A stretch of DNA of 64,000 bases from Streptomyces sp. ISL-1 (lineage in GTDB: Bacteria; Actinomycetota; Actinomycetes; Streptomycetales; Streptomycetaceae). The translations under genes were made by a program, and so were the position numbers. The notes under the pieces were generated by a model. That model was given only the letters and a program-made list of their open reading frames with translations, ran no database searches and was not told the origin of the DNA. This document shows positions 43,324-52,302 of the stretch, in pieces (position 1 is the stretch's first letter; the number at the start of each line of letters is the position of its first letter). Location: positions 243,131 through 307,130 of the forward strand of contig NZ_JAGGOI010000032.1 in assembly GCF_018614585.1 (NCBI RefSeq), read 5' to 3'.

Positions 43324-43917
43324 TCACCAGCCGCCGGAGGGGCCTGTGAGCTCCTTGATCGCCGGGCGGGCCGCATCCAGCACCGTCATGAACCACGCCG
43401 AGAACGGCGCCTCGGCATGCCGGTCCATCAGTTCCTTCGGCGTTACGAAGACCGTCTCGCCGACCTCCTCCGGGTCCGGCCGCGGCGGAGCCTGCACCAG
43501 ACCCACGAAGAGGTGGTTGTACTCCTGCTCCACCAGCCCCGAGTCCGGGTCCGGGTGGTTGTAGCGGACCGTGCCCGCCTCGGCCAGCAGCGAGGGCGAG
43601 ACCCCGAGCTCCTCGTGCGTACGCCGGGCGGCCGCCGCGAAGGGGGCCTCACCCGGGAACGGGTGGCCGCAGCAGGTGTTCGACCAGACGCCGGGGGAGT
43701 GGTACTTGCCCAGCGCGCGGCGCTGCAGCAGCAGCCGCCCGTGCTCGTCGAAGAGGAAGACGGAGAACGCCCGGTGCAGCTGCCCGGGCGCCTGGTGGGC
43801 GGAGAGCTTCTCCGCGGTGCCGATGGTATTGCCGTGCTCGTCGACCAGCTCGAGCATGATCGCTTGGGGGGCGCCGTTCGACGAGCTGCTCGCCGCGGTG
43901 GCTGGTGAGATCGACAT
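43324..43917 (-). CDS. idi: Isopentenyl-diphosphate delta-isomerase, type 1
   Basis: Nudix-fold enzyme of 197 residues that interconverts IPP and DMAPP, the isoprenoid building blocks. Catalytic Cys lies in SNTCCGHPFPGE and the catalytic Glu in EQEYNHLFVG. The preceding FLFDEHGRLLLQRRALGKYH is the substrate-binding strand. Start ATG 43917 with GAAGGA 6 bases upstream. It lies 12 kb from the hopanoid operon; both draw on the same C5 pool, and ispG of the MEP pathway stands at the end of that operon. Confidence 0.93.
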   Translation of the reverse strand: MSISPATAASSSSNGAPQAIMLELVDEHGNTIGTAEKLSAHQAPGQLHRAFSVFLFDEHGRLLLQRRALGKYHSPGVWSNTCCGHPFPGEAPFAAAARRTHEELGVSPSLLAEAGTVRYNHPDPDSGLVEQEYNHLFVGLVQAPPRPDPEEVGETVFVTPKELMDRHAEAPFSAWFMTVLDAARPAIKELTGPSGGW

Positions 43918-44008
43918 AACCATCCTTCGCATCGGTCCTCGGCCCTCGGGGGCCTGCCCAGTCTGCCGTACAAAAGCGGCTTGTCCGCACTTCGGCAGCC
44001 TGGGCATG

Positions 44009-44040
44009 TCCCCCCGCCGCGTCGGCCGGCGGCGGGGGGA
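44009..44040 (-). terminator. Terminator after the methyltransferase-GNAT gene
   Basis: Perfect 12-bp stem (44009-44020 with 44029-44040) and 8-base loop, starting 20 bases after the stop of the minus-strand gene at 44061 and upstream of idi. Confidence 0.8.
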
Positions 44041-44060
44041 ACATTACTCACCAGAAATCA

Positions 44061-45308
44061 TCAGACACCGAACGCCGCCGGATAGTGGATCGTGCCCTGC
44101 GGCACCCCCCGGGAACCGTCCAGCACGAGGACCAGCATGGCCTCGTCGGGCACCTCGAAAGCCGGCCTGATTCCGTACCGTGAAGCAGGCTCGAAGCCGA
44201 ACCTCGGGTAGTACCCGGGATGCCCGAGGACCAGTACGAGCCGCTCCTGGCGGATCCTCGCCACATCGAGCACGGCCCGGACGACCGCCTGCCCCGCGCC
44301 GCCCCGCTGGTGCCCGGGAGTCACCGCGACGGGAGCCAGCGCCACCGCGGGCACGTCCCCGATGTGGCAGCGGGTGAGCAGTGCGTACGCCGCGACCGAG
44401 CCGTCCGCCGCCTCGGCGACGTACGACATCCCGGGCAGCCACGCGTCGCCGTCCGCGCGCAGAGCGTCCACCAGGCCCGCCTCCTCGGCGGTCGGGAAGG
44501 CCGCCGCGTTGACGGCGCGCACGGCCGGGATGTCGGCCGCCCTCTCCGGCCTGGTGTGCCAGCGCGGGTCGGCGGGCCGCAGGACATAGCCGGTGTAGCC
44601 GTACTCCGCCGCGTGGTCACGGCGCATCGCGATCTCCGCCCGGGTGGCGGCGAGCGCCTGTGCCATGCCCGGGGCCGAGGAGTCCGCGGCGTCGGCCCGC
44701 TCGCATAGCGGGCCGTAGTACTCATCCCAGTCGCTGTCGGGCTGCCGGTGCACCCCGAGGACGGAGTAGCCCGCCGCCACGGCCGCGGAGACGTTCTCGG
44801 CGTTCGTACGCAGCGCATAGTGCTGGTCCCAGAAGGCGCGGGCTTCGGCCGAGGGAGCCCCGGCCGTCCACTCGCACTCCGTGAGGACGAGGGAGCCGCC
44901 CGGGGCCAGCAGCCGCCGCCACTGCCGCAGAGCGGTGTCGAAACCGATGCTGTAGGCGGAGCTCTCCGCCCAGACGAGGTCGAACGAGCCGTCCGGGAAA
45001 GGGAGTTCGGCCATATCGGCTCTGATGGTTCGGATCGTGTCGCCGAGCCCGCGGGCCTCGGCGGTGTGGCGCAGTTCGTCGAGGAACGGCTGGTGCAGAT
45101 CGACGGCCGTCACCCGTGCACCGGCCTCGCCGGCAAGCAGCAGCGCGCTGCGGCCGGGACCGCAGCCCAGATCGAGCACGCGGGGACGCGTCGGCAGCGG
45201 CCCGGCGAGGGTGAGCAGCCGGCGGGAGGTGGAGTCGGAGCCGGGACCCTGCCGCGGAAGGCCGTGGTGCAGGGCGAAGAAGGCGTCATGAACAGCGTTG
45301 TCGGACAA
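44061..45308 (-). CDS. SAM-dependent methyltransferase fused to GNAT N-acetyltransferase
   Basis: A 415-residue two-domain protein. Residues about 1-250 form a class I methyltransferase: motif I RVLDLGCGPGRSALLLAGE, Asp of the adenosine site in VTAVDLHQP, and FDLVWAESSAYSIGF. Residues about 275-415 are a GNAT domain with the acetyl-CoA loop VTPGHQRGGAGQAVVRAVL and LVLGHPGYYPRFGFEPA, the latter resembling YhbS-type acetyltransferases. Separate genes of both types are common; the fusion is less so and suggests dual modification of one substrate. Start TTG 45308 with AAGGG 8 bases upstream. Confidence 0.87.
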   Translation of the reverse strand: MSDNAVHDAFFALHHGLPRQGPGSDSTSRRLLTLAGPLPTRPRVLDLGCGPGRSALLLAGEAGARVTAVDLHQPFLDELRHTAEARGLGDTIRTIRADMAELPFPDGSFDLVWAESSAYSIGFDTALRQWRRLLAPGGSLVLTECEWTAGAPSAEARAFWDQHYALRTNAENVSAAVAAGYSVLGVHRQPDSDWDEYYGPLCERADAADSSAPGMAQALAATRAEIAMRRDHAAEYGYTGYVLRPADPRWHTRPERAADIPAVRAVNAAAFPTAEEAGLVDALRADGDAWLPGMSYVAEAADGSVAAYALLTRCHIGDVPAVALAPVAVTPGHQRGGAGQAVVRAVLDVARIRQERLVLVLGHPGYYPRFGFEPASRYGIRPAFEVPDEAMLVLVLDGSRGVPQGTIHYPAAFGV

Positions 45309-45370
45309 CGTGGGAACCCTTGAGTGTGTGCGGGCTCCGGCCGGCGTACGCGAAGACGTACGGGAAAGGG

Positions 45371-45439
45371 TCAGCCGGCAGCCCGGAAGCCGAGGATGGA
45401 CCGGGTGCTGCGCAGGGCAGCGTTCGCAACGACGGTCAT
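45371..45439 (-). CDS. Candidate 22-codon leader ORF upstream of the methyltransferase-GNAT gene
   Basis: ATG ORF encoding MTVVANAALRSTRSILGFRA plus AG, preceded by GGAGCTGAGG. It ends 62 bases before the TTG start of the fusion gene. The Arg-containing short peptide could be an attenuator or simply chance; only the good ribosome site supports it. Confidence 0.35.
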   Translation of the reverse strand: MTVVANAALRSTRSILGFRAAG

Positions 45440-45482
45440 CAACCTCAGCTCCTCTCAAGCGTGTCGGTGAGACTAACAGCCC

Positions 45483-46424
45483 TCAGAGACAGAGCCTGGC
45501 CTCGTGCTCCGCGTGGCCGACCGGCTCCAGTTGGAAGGTGCAGTGCTCCACGTCGAAGTGGCCTCCGATGCACCCCTGCAGAGCGTGCAGTGTCTTCTCG
45601 TGCCCGCTCGCGTCCAGGATGTCCTGGCTCACCACCACATGCGCGGAGAGCACCGGCATCCCGGAAGTGATCGTCCAGGCATGCAGGTCGTGCACGTCCT
45701 CCACGCCGGGGAGCGCCAGTATGTGCGCCCGCACCTCGCCCATGTCGACGCCCTTCGGGGCCGCCTCCAGCAGGACGTTGAGGGTCTCCCGCAGCAGCTT
45801 CACGGTGCGCGGCACGATCATCAGGCCGATCACCAGCGATGCGATGGGGTCGGCGGGCAGCCAGCCGGTCGTGAGGATGATGGCGGCCGAGACCAGCACC
45901 GTCAGCGAGCCGAGAGTGTCCGCGAGCACCTCCAGATACGCCCCGCGCACATTGAGGCTCTCCTTCTGGCCCCGCACCAGGATCGAGAGCGAGACCATGT
46001 TGGCCAGCAGACCGACTACGGCGAACGCGATCGTCAGCCCGCCCTTGGTCTCGGCCGGGGTGATGAAGCGCTCCACCGCCTCGAAGAGCAGATAGCCGCC
46101 GACGCCGAGCAGCAGCAGGCAGTTGGCGAGCGCGGCCAGGATCTCGGCCCGGGCGAAGCCGAAGGTGCGGTTCAGCCCGGCGGGCCGGTTGGCGAAATGG
46201 ATCGCCAGCAGGGCCATCGCGAGACCGACCCCGTCCGTCGCCATATGCGCGGCGTCGGCGATGAGGGCGAGGGAGCCGGAGAGGATGCCGCCGATGATCT
46301 CCAGGACCATCACGCTCAGCGTGATGGCGAGCGCGATGCGCAGCCGTCCCTTGTAGGCCGAGGCCGCGGTGCCGGTCGGCGGCGGCCCGCCGTGCGAATG
46401 CCCGTGGTCGTGCCCAGCCCCCAT
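45483..46424 (-). CDS. Cation diffusion facilitator (CzcD/ZitB-like)
   Basis: Divalent metal exporter of 313 residues with a His-rich N-terminus (HDHGHSHGG) and six predicted helices. The first metal-site motif is canonical, HMATD in ADAAHMATDG. The second reads YLEVLADTLGS, where the usual His of HxxxD is Glu, which may shift metal preference. The C-terminal cytoplasmic domain is His-rich (VHDLHAWTITSGMPVLSAHV). Start ATG 46424 is chosen for its GGAGG at 8 bases; a TTG at 46472 would add 16 residues but has no ribosome site. Confidence 0.88.
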   Translation of the reverse strand: MGAGHDHGHSHGGPPPTGTAASAYKGRLRIALAITLSVMVLEIIGGILSGSLALIADAAHMATDGVGLAMALLAIHFANRPAGLNRTFGFARAEILAALANCLLLLGVGGYLLFEAVERFITPAETKGGLTIAFAVVGLLANMVSLSILVRGQKESLNVRGAYLEVLADTLGSLTVLVSAAIILTTGWLPADPIASLVIGLMIVPRTVKLLRETLNVLLEAAPKGVDMGEVRAHILALPGVEDVHDLHAWTITSGMPVLSAHVVVSQDILDASGHEKTLHALQGCIGGHFDVEHCTFQLEPVGHAEHEARLCL

Positions 46425-46522
46425 GCGAGACGCCTCCAGGTCGTCGGAATGATCTGCCGAGACCTCAGTCAACTACGGGCGGGGGGTATCCGGCAACACG
46501 GCACTGAACACCGTTGTCATAA

Positions 46523-46556
46523 CATCTGACCTGCGGAAACACCCGCAGGTCAGATG
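46523..46556 (-). terminator. Terminator of galE
   Basis: Perfect 14-bp stem (46523-46536 with 46543-46556) and 6-base loop AAACAC, starting 11 bases after the galE stop on the minus strand. Confidence 0.85.
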
Positions 46557-46567
46557 CGCTGACAAGA

Positions 46568-47551
46568 TCACTTGATGCGGGCCTCGGGGTGCCGCAGGCA
46601 CCAGCCCTCCCAGGCCGACTCGACCATCTCGCGCACTCCGCGCGACGCCGTCCAGCCCAGCTCCTTGGCGATCAGATCCACCGAGGCGACGGCCTTGGCG
46701 GCGTCGCCCGGACGGCGCGGCTCGATCACCGGCGCCTCGCCGTATCCCGTGATCTCGCGCACCAGATCGGCGAGTTCGCGCACCGAGACGCCGACGCCAC
46801 GGCCGATGTTGACCGTCAGGTCCCCGGCCTCGTCCTGCTCGGCCAGCCGGCGGGCGACGGCGAGATGGGCGTCGGCAAGGTCCGCGACATGGATGTAGTC
46901 ACGGATGCAGGTGCCGTCCGGCGTCGGGTAGTCGGCGCCGAAGATCCGAGGTGCCTCACCGCGGGTGATCCGGTCGAAGAACATCGGGATGATGTTGAAC
47001 ACTCCGGTGTCGGCCAGCTCCGGCCGGGCCGATCCCGCCACATTGAAGTAGCGCAGACAAGCCGTGGAAATGGAGTGCGCGTGGCCCGTCGCCCGTACCA
47101 GCCACTCGCCCGTCAGCTTGGTCTCGCCGTACGGATTGATCGGCTCGCAGGGGGCGGACTCGGGGATGAGATCCATCTCGGGCACCCCGTACACGGCCGC
47201 CGAGGAGGAGAACAGGAAGCGCCGCACACCCGCCGCGACGACCGCGTCGAGGAGCACCGTCAGGCCGTGCACATTCTCCCGGTAGTAGCGCAGCGGCTGC
47301 TCGACGGACTCCCCGACCTGCTTTTTCGCCGCGAGATGCACCACACCGGAGACGGCGTGCTCGGCGAGGGTGCGGTCGAGCAGTTCCCGGTCCAGGACCG
47401 TGCCACGGACCAGCGGAATCTCCTCGGGCAGCCGATCGGCGATGCCGGACGACACGTCGTCGAGGACGACGACCCGCTCTCCCGCCGCTGCCATGGCCTC
47501 CGCCACATGCGCGCCGATGTACCCCGCTCCACCTGTGATCAGCCAAGTCAT
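46568..47551 (-). CDS. galE: UDP-glucose 4-epimerase
   Basis: Extended short-chain dehydrogenase of 327 residues that interconverts UDP-glucose and UDP-galactose. NAD-binding GGAGYIGAH is at residues 7-15, the catalytic Ser lies in FSSSAAVYG, and the Tyr-Lys pair in INPYGETKLTGE. The C-terminal RPGDAAKAVASVDLIAKELG is typical of GalE. Start ATG 47551. It is divergent from the surface-polymer gene set and may feed it with UDP-galactose. Confidence 0.93.
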   Translation of the reverse strand: MTWLITGGAGYIGAHVAEAMAAAGERVVVLDDVSSGIADRLPEEIPLVRGTVLDRELLDRTLAEHAVSGVVHLAAKKQVGESVEQPLRYYRENVHGLTVLLDAVVAAGVRRFLFSSSAAVYGVPEMDLIPESAPCEPINPYGETKLTGEWLVRATGHAHSISTACLRYFNVAGSARPELADTGVFNIIPMFFDRITRGEAPRIFGADYPTPDGTCIRDYIHVADLADAHLAVARRLAEQDEAGDLTVNIGRGVGVSVRELADLVREITGYGEAPVIEPRRPGDAAKAVASVDLIAKELGWTASRGVREMVESAWEGWCLRHPEARIK

Positions 47552-47776
47552 GCCGGCCAGCCTAGGCCCTGCGGACGCGCGGTTTGTGGGCCGAGGCATT
47601 GATCGACGATGATGATCTCGGCGGGCCTCCTGGGGCCCCGGCCATGTCGAGCGGGACGTAAACGGCCAGTGAACTCCCGCCTCCGAGCATCCGATAGCCT
47701 CTGCCGACGTGCCGCCGACCGTATACGGGCCGAGCCGCCGCGCATCTTCACCGTCAGTTCCAAGGAGTGAGTTCGT

Positions 47777-49762
47777 CTGTCGACCGCCATCCTCACCGGT
47801 CCGCCGGTACCCGGATCGTCGCTCGAGGGCGATCTGCGGTCGCTGGGCTTCGACGTGCGGGTCGCCTCGGGCGCCCGGGACACCGCGGCGTTGGTCGCGG
47901 CGGTGCCGGGCACCGATCGAGTCGCCGTCGTCGACACCCGCTTCGTGGGGCACGTCCACGCCCTGCGGCTGGCGCTGACGGACCCCCGCTTCCCGGCGGC
48001 CGCGGTCCCGGGCGCACTGACGGTCCAGCCGGAGGCACGTACTGCTCTGACCCGGGCTCTGTCGGTCGCGGCGAACACAGGGACCCCGTCCGGCCCGGCC
48101 GGACCCGCGCCGGCGGGTGCCGCTACCGAGGGTGCCGCGGCCGACGTCGGCCGACCGTCCGGTGCTGCCGCAGAGACAGCGGGTGCCATGGCCGACGCCG
48201 GCGACGCCCCGTCGGCTGTCCGTGCCGCGGTACGGACAGCCGACGACAGCGCGGGCGAGGGGACGCCGGTGGGGCCCGACGCGCTCGCCGACGCCCTCGA
48301 CGCCGACGGCACCGCCGTGCACCGGCCCGAGCTGGGGTCGCTCGTGGCGACCGTGCCCGGTGACCCCCAGGCCCGTAACGAGGCCCGGCAGGCCGTCACC
48401 GCCGTCGACGACGAGGACGTACGGCTGCGCTCCGCCGTGAAGGCCCGCGACGGCTTCTTCACCACCTTCTGCGTCAGCCCGTACTCCCGCTATCTCGCCC
48501 GCTGGTGCGCGCGGCGCGGACTGACCCCCAACCAGGTCACCACTGCCTCGCTGTTCACCGCGCTGATCGCGGCCGGCGCGGCGGCCACCGGCACCCGCGG
48601 CGGCTACATCGCGGCGGGTGTGCTGCTGCTCTTCTCCTTCGTCCTGGACTGCACCGACGGGCAGCTCGCCCGCTACTCGCTGCAGTACTCGACGATGGGC
48701 GCCTGGCTGGACGCGACCTTCGACCGCGCCAAGGAGTACGCGTACTACGCCGGTCTCGCCCTCGGCGCCGCCCGCGGCGGCGACGACGTGTGGGCGCTGG
48801 CACTCGGCGCGATGGTGCTGCAGACCTGCCGCCATGTCGTGGACTTCTCCTTCAACGAGGCGAACCACGACGCGACGGCCGCTGGTAAATCGGTGACCGG
48901 CCGACCCACCGCCGCCCTCTCCGAGAAGCTCGACAGCGTGGGCTGGACGGTCTGGCTGCGCCGCATGATCGTGCTGCCGATCGGCGAGCGCTGGGCCATG
49001 ATCGCCGTGCTCACGGCCGTGGCCACGCCCCGGATCGTCTTCTACGCACTGCTCATCGGCTGCGCCTTCGCCGCCTGCTACACCACCGCGGGCCGCGTCC
49101 TGCGCTCGCTGACCCGCAAGGCCCACAGGACCGACCGCGCGGCCCGGGCGCTCGCCGACCTGACCGACTCGGGCCCGCTCGCCGAGAGCGCCGCGCGTGC
49201 CTTCCGGACGGTCGCGGGCAAGCTCCCCGCGTTCGGGCCGTTCGCGGTCGCCCTGGCCGGCGGCGCCGCTCTTGTGGCGAGTGCCACGTTCACCGACTAC
49301 GGCTCGTTCTGGCCGGTCGTAGCGGCTGTGGCGTATGTCATCACCTCGGGCATGGCCGTCGCCCGCCCCCTCAAGGGCGCGCTCGACTGGCTCGTCCCGC
49401 CGGTGTTCCGGGCCGCCGAATACTGCACCGTCCTGGCGCTCGCCGCCCGGGCAGAGGTGAACGGAGCGTTGCCCGCGGCCTTCGGACTGGTGGCGGCCGT
49501 CGCCTACCATCACTACGACACGGTGTACCGCATCCGCGGCGGTACGGGGGCGCCCCCGCACTGGCTGGTGCGGGTCATCGGCGGGCAAGAGGGGCGGGTC
49601 CTGGCGGTCACGCTGCTGGCCGCCCTGCTCGCCGGCACAGACTTCACCATCGCGCTGACGGCCCTCGCTGTGGTCGTCGCACTCGTAGTGCTTGTGGAGA
49701 GCATCCGTTTCTGGGTGTCCTCCGGAGCACCCGCCGTACATGACGAAGGAGAACCCGCATGA
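47777..49762 (+). CDS. DUF5941 protein with CDP-alcohol phosphatidyltransferase domain
   Basis: A 661-residue membrane protein. Residues about 1-150 look like a cytosolic alpha/beta domain followed by an Ala/Gly/Pro-rich linker. The CDP-alcohol phosphatidyltransferase core (about 235-430) has the full motif DG(x2)AR(x8)G(x3)D(x3)D, seen as CTDGQLARYS and GAWLDATFDRAKEY. More helices follow. The start appears to be CTG 47777: AAGGAG stands 9 bases before it, an in-frame TGA lies just upstream, and no ATG/GTG/TTG occurs until 47855. The extra residues STAILTGPPVPGSSLEG look coding. It begins the set NTase, G1P dehydrogenase, CDP-alcohol transferase, GT2, exporter. Confidence 0.82.
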   Translation: MSTAILTGPPVPGSSLEGDLRSLGFDVRVASGARDTAALVAAVPGTDRVAVVDTRFVGHVHALRLALTDPRFPAAAVPGALTVQPEARTALTRALSVAANTGTPSGPAGPAPAGAATEGAAADVGRPSGAAAETAGAMADAGDAPSAVRAAVRTADDSAGEGTPVGPDALADALDADGTAVHRPELGSLVATVPGDPQARNEARQAVTAVDDEDVRLRSAVKARDGFFTTFCVSPYSRYLARWCARRGLTPNQVTTASLFTALIAAGAAATGTRGGYIAAGVLLLFSFVLDCTDGQLARYSLQYSTMGAWLDATFDRAKEYAYYAGLALGAARGGDDVWALALGAMVLQTCRHVVDFSFNEANHDATAAGKSVTGRPTAALSEKLDSVGWTVWLRRMIVLPIGERWAMIAVLTAVATPRIVFYALLIGCAFAACYTTAGRVLRSLTRKAHRTDRAARALADLTDSGPLAESAARAFRTVAGKLPAFGPFAVALAGGAALVASATFTDYGSFWPVVAAVAYVITSGMAVARPLKGALDWLVPPVFRAAEYCTVLALAARAEVNGALPAAFGLVAAVAYHHYDTVYRIRGGTGAPPHWLVRVIGGQEGRVLAVTLLAALLAGTDFTIALTALAVVVALVVLVESIRFWVSSGAPAVHDEGEPA

Positions 49763-50496
49763 TCGGCCTTGTACTGGCAGCCGGTGCCGGACGGCGTCTT
49801 CGCCCCTACACCGACACGCTCCCGAAGGCCCTCGTGCCCGTCGACGGCGACACCACCGTGCTCGACCTCACCCTTGGGAACTTCGCCGAGATCGGACTCA
49901 CCGAGGCGGCCATCGTCGTCGGCTACCGCAAGGAAGCCGTCTACGAGCGCAAGGCGGCCCTCGAGGCGAAGTACGGCCTGAAGCTCACCCTCGTCGACAA
50001 TGACAAGGCCGAGGAGTGGAACAACGCCTACTCCCTGTGGTGCGCCCGTGACGTCATAAAGCAGGGCGTCATCCTCGCCAACGGCGACACCGTGCACCCG
50101 GTCTCCGTCGAGCGGACCCTGCTCGCCGCCCGCGGCAACGGCCAGAAGATCATCCTCGCCCTCGACGCGGTGAAGCACCTCGCCGACGAGGAGATGAAGG
50201 TCATCACCGCCGAGGGCAAGGGCGTGCAGCGGATCACCAAGCTCATGGACCCGGCCACCGCCACCGGCGAGTACATCGGCGTCACCCTCATCGAGCCCGA
50301 GGCCGCCGACGAGCTCGCCGACGCGCTGAAGGCCACCTTCGAGCGCGACCCCGACCTCTACTACGAGGACGGCTACCAGGAGCTCGTGAACCGCGGCTTC
50401 ACCGTGGACGTGGCCCCCATCGGCGACGTCAAGTGGGTCGAGATCGACAACCACGACGACCTCGCGAAGGGCCGTGAGATCGCGTGCCTGTACTGA
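49759..50496 (+). CDS. Sugar/choline-phosphate nucleotidyltransferase family protein
   Basis: A 245-residue NTP transferase. The N-terminal nucleotide-binding signature GLVLAAGAGRRLRPYTDTLP and KAL is intact; the metal-binding Asp is in ILANGDTVHP. It should activate a phospho-alcohol or sugar phosphate as a CDP- or NDP-derivative for the CDP-alcohol transferases on either side. Start ATG overlaps the DUF5941 stop by 4 bp and has AAGGAGAA upstream. The exact substrate (glycerol phosphate, choline phosphate or a sugar phosphate) is not visible. Confidence 0.87.
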   Translation: MIGLVLAAGAGRRLRPYTDTLPKALVPVDGDTTVLDLTLGNFAEIGLTEAAIVVGYRKEAVYERKAALEAKYGLKLTLVDNDKAEEWNNAYSLWCARDVIKQGVILANGDTVHPVSVERTLLAARGNGQKIILALDAVKHLADEEMKVITAEGKGVQRITKLMDPATATGEYIGVTLIEPEAADELADALKATFERDPDLYYEDGYQELVNRGFTVDVAPIGDVKWVEIDNHDDLAKGREIACLY

Positions 50497-51545
50497 CCCG
50501 ACTGATCCCGTCGCCGGTCGTCGTCGACATCGCACGCGGCGCCCTGGACGATCTGGCCGGCCTCCTGGCCGACCAGCGGATCTCCTCCGCCGGCAAGCTC
50601 GCGATCGCGATCAGCGGCGGCTCCGGCCAGGCGCTGCGCGAGAAGCTCTCGCCGGTACTGCCGGGCGCCACCTGGTTCGAGGTCGCCGGCGGCACGATCG
50701 ACTCCGCCGTCAAGCTCGCCGACGACATCAGGGGCAAGCGGTATGACGCCGTGGTCGGCCTCGGCGGCGGCAAGATCATCGATGTCACGAAGTATGCGGC
50801 GGCCCGGGTCGGCCTGCCGATGGTGGCTGTCGCGACGAACCTCTCGCACGATGGCATCTGCTCCCCGGTCGCCACGCTGGACAACGACAACGGCCGCGGC
50901 TCCTATGGCGTCCCCACCCCCATCGCCATGGTCATCGACCTCGATGTCATCCGTGAGGCGCCGGTCCGCTTCGTACGCTCCGGCATCGGCGAGGCGATCT
51001 CCAACATCTCCGCGATCGCGGACTGGGAGCTGTCCCACCGCATCAACGGCGAACCCGTCGACGGCCTCGCCGCCGCCATGGGCCGCACCGCCGGCGAGGC
51101 CGTACTGCGCCACCCGGGAGGGGTCGGCGACGACGAGTTCCTCACGGTCCTCGCCGAGGCGCTCGTGCTCTCCGGCATCGCGATGTCGATCAGCGGGGAC
51201 ACCCGCCCCTCGTCCGGCGCCTGCCACGAGATCAGCCACGCCTTCGACCTGCTCTACCCCAAGCGCGCCGCCAGCCACGGCGAGCAGGTCGGCATCGGTG
51301 CCGCTTTCGCGATGTACCTGCGGGGTGCGCACGACCAGTCCGGACTCTTCGCCGAGGTGCTGGGCAGGCACGGCCTGCCGGTGCTGCCCGAGGAAATCGG
51401 GTTCTCCGTCGACGAGTTCGTCAAGGCCGTGGAGTACGCACCGCAGACCAGACCGGGCCGCTTCACCATCCTGGAGCACCTCGACCTCTCCACCGACCAG
51501 ATCAGGGACGCGTACGCCGAATATGCCAAGACCATCAGTAGCTGA
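50484..51545 (+). CDS. Glycerol-1-phosphate dehydrogenase-like enzyme
   Basis: Iron-containing-alcohol-dehydrogenase-fold enzyme of 353 residues, closest in form to the G1P dehydrogenase/AraM group. VVGLGGGKIIDVTKYAA is the NAD-binding loop, FVRSGIGEAISNISAIADWE the conserved substrate segment. Metal-site His residues occur in GACHEISHAFD and ASHGEQVGIG. These enzymes reduce dihydroxyacetone phosphate to sn-glycerol-1-phosphate, the enantiomer typical of archaeal lipids; B. subtilis AraM is a bacterial case. Start GTG 50484 overlaps the nucleotidyltransferase gene by 13 bp. Confidence 0.85.
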   Translation: MPVLTRLIPSPVVVDIARGALDDLAGLLADQRISSAGKLAIAISGGSGQALREKLSPVLPGATWFEVAGGTIDSAVKLADDIRGKRYDAVVGLGGGKIIDVTKYAAARVGLPMVAVATNLSHDGICSPVATLDNDNGRGSYGVPTPIAMVIDLDVIREAPVRFVRSGIGEAISNISAIADWELSHRINGEPVDGLAAAMGRTAGEAVLRHPGGVGDDEFLTVLAEALVLSGIAMSISGDTRPSSGACHEISHAFDLLYPKRAASHGEQVGIGAAFAMYLRGAHDQSGLFAEVLGRHGLPVLPEEIGFSVDEFVKAVEYAPQTRPGRFTILEHLDLSTDQIRDAYAEYAKTISS

Positions 51546-52302
51546 ACTCCGTCCGGTCGTTCACCCCGAGGGGGTCAAGGACCGGCGAAGCGGCGAGCAC
51601 TGGGGCGGCCGCCTGTACATGCGCGAGATCTCCTTGCGCATCACCCGCCGTCTGGTCACCACCAACGTCACGCCGAACCAGCTGACGTACCTGATGACCA
51701 TCTGCGGTGTCCTCGCGGCCCCGGCCCTGCTCGTGCCGGGCATCTGGGGCGCCGTCCTCGGCGTCGTGGCGGTCCAGCTCTATCTGCTGCTGGACTGCGT
51801 CGACGGCGAGGTCGCCCGCTGGAAGAAGCAGTTCTCGCTCTCCGGCGTGTACCTGGACCGCGTCGGTGCCTACCTGTGCGACGCGGCGGTCCTGGTCGGC
51901 TTCGGCCTGCGTGCCGCCGACCTGTGGGGCCCCGGGCCGATCGACTGGCTGTGGGCCTTCCTCGGAACCCTCGCCGCGCTGGGCGCGATCCTGATCAAGG
52001 CCGAGACCGACCTGGTCGGAGTCGCCCGCCATCAAGGCGGGCTGCCGCCGGTCAAGGAGGCGGCGGCCGAGCCGCGCTCGTCCGGCATGGCACTGGCCCG
52101 CCGGGCCGCCGCCGCGCTGAAGTTCCACCGGCTCGTCCTCGGCATCGAGGCGTCCCTGCTCATCCTGGTGCTCGCCGTCCTGGACGCGATCCAGGGCGGT
52201 CTGTTCTTCACGCGCCTCGGCGTCGCCGTGCTTGCCGGCATCGCGCTGCTCCAGACGGTGCTGCACCTGGTGTCCATCCTGGCTTCCAGCAGGCTCAAGT
52301 GA
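51523..52302 (+). CDS. CDP-alcohol phosphatidyltransferase family protein
   Basis: Integral membrane protein of 259 residues with about six helices. The motif is LDCVDGEVARWKKQFSLSGV followed by YLDRVGAYLCD. The first three Asp and the AR and Gly are conserved, but the last Asp of D(x3)D, the proposed general base, is Ala. Either catalysis differs or the protein pairs with the upstream transferase. N-terminal VAELRPVVHPEGVKDRRSGE is polar. Start ATG 51523 overlaps the dehydrogenase gene by 23 bp. Its last codon overlaps the glycosyltransferase start (GTGA). Confidence 0.85.
   Translation: MPRPSVAELRPVVHPEGVKDRRSGEHWGGRLYMREISLRITRRLVTTNVTPNQLTYLMTICGVLAAPALLVPGIWGAVLGVVAVQLYLLLDCVDGEVARWKKQFSLSGVYLDRVGAYLCDAAVLVGFGLRAADLWGPGPIDWLWAFLGTLAALGAILIKAETDLVGVARHQGGLPPVKEAAAEPRSSGMALARRAAAALKFHRLVLGIEASLLILVLAVLDAIQGGLFFTRLGVAVLAGIALLQTVLHLVSILASSRLK

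Noticed and set aside
47552..49741. Minus-strand extension of galE to over 1000 codons
   Set aside because: Only the last 327 codons are GalE; the rest mirrors the DUF5941 gene and lacks motifs.
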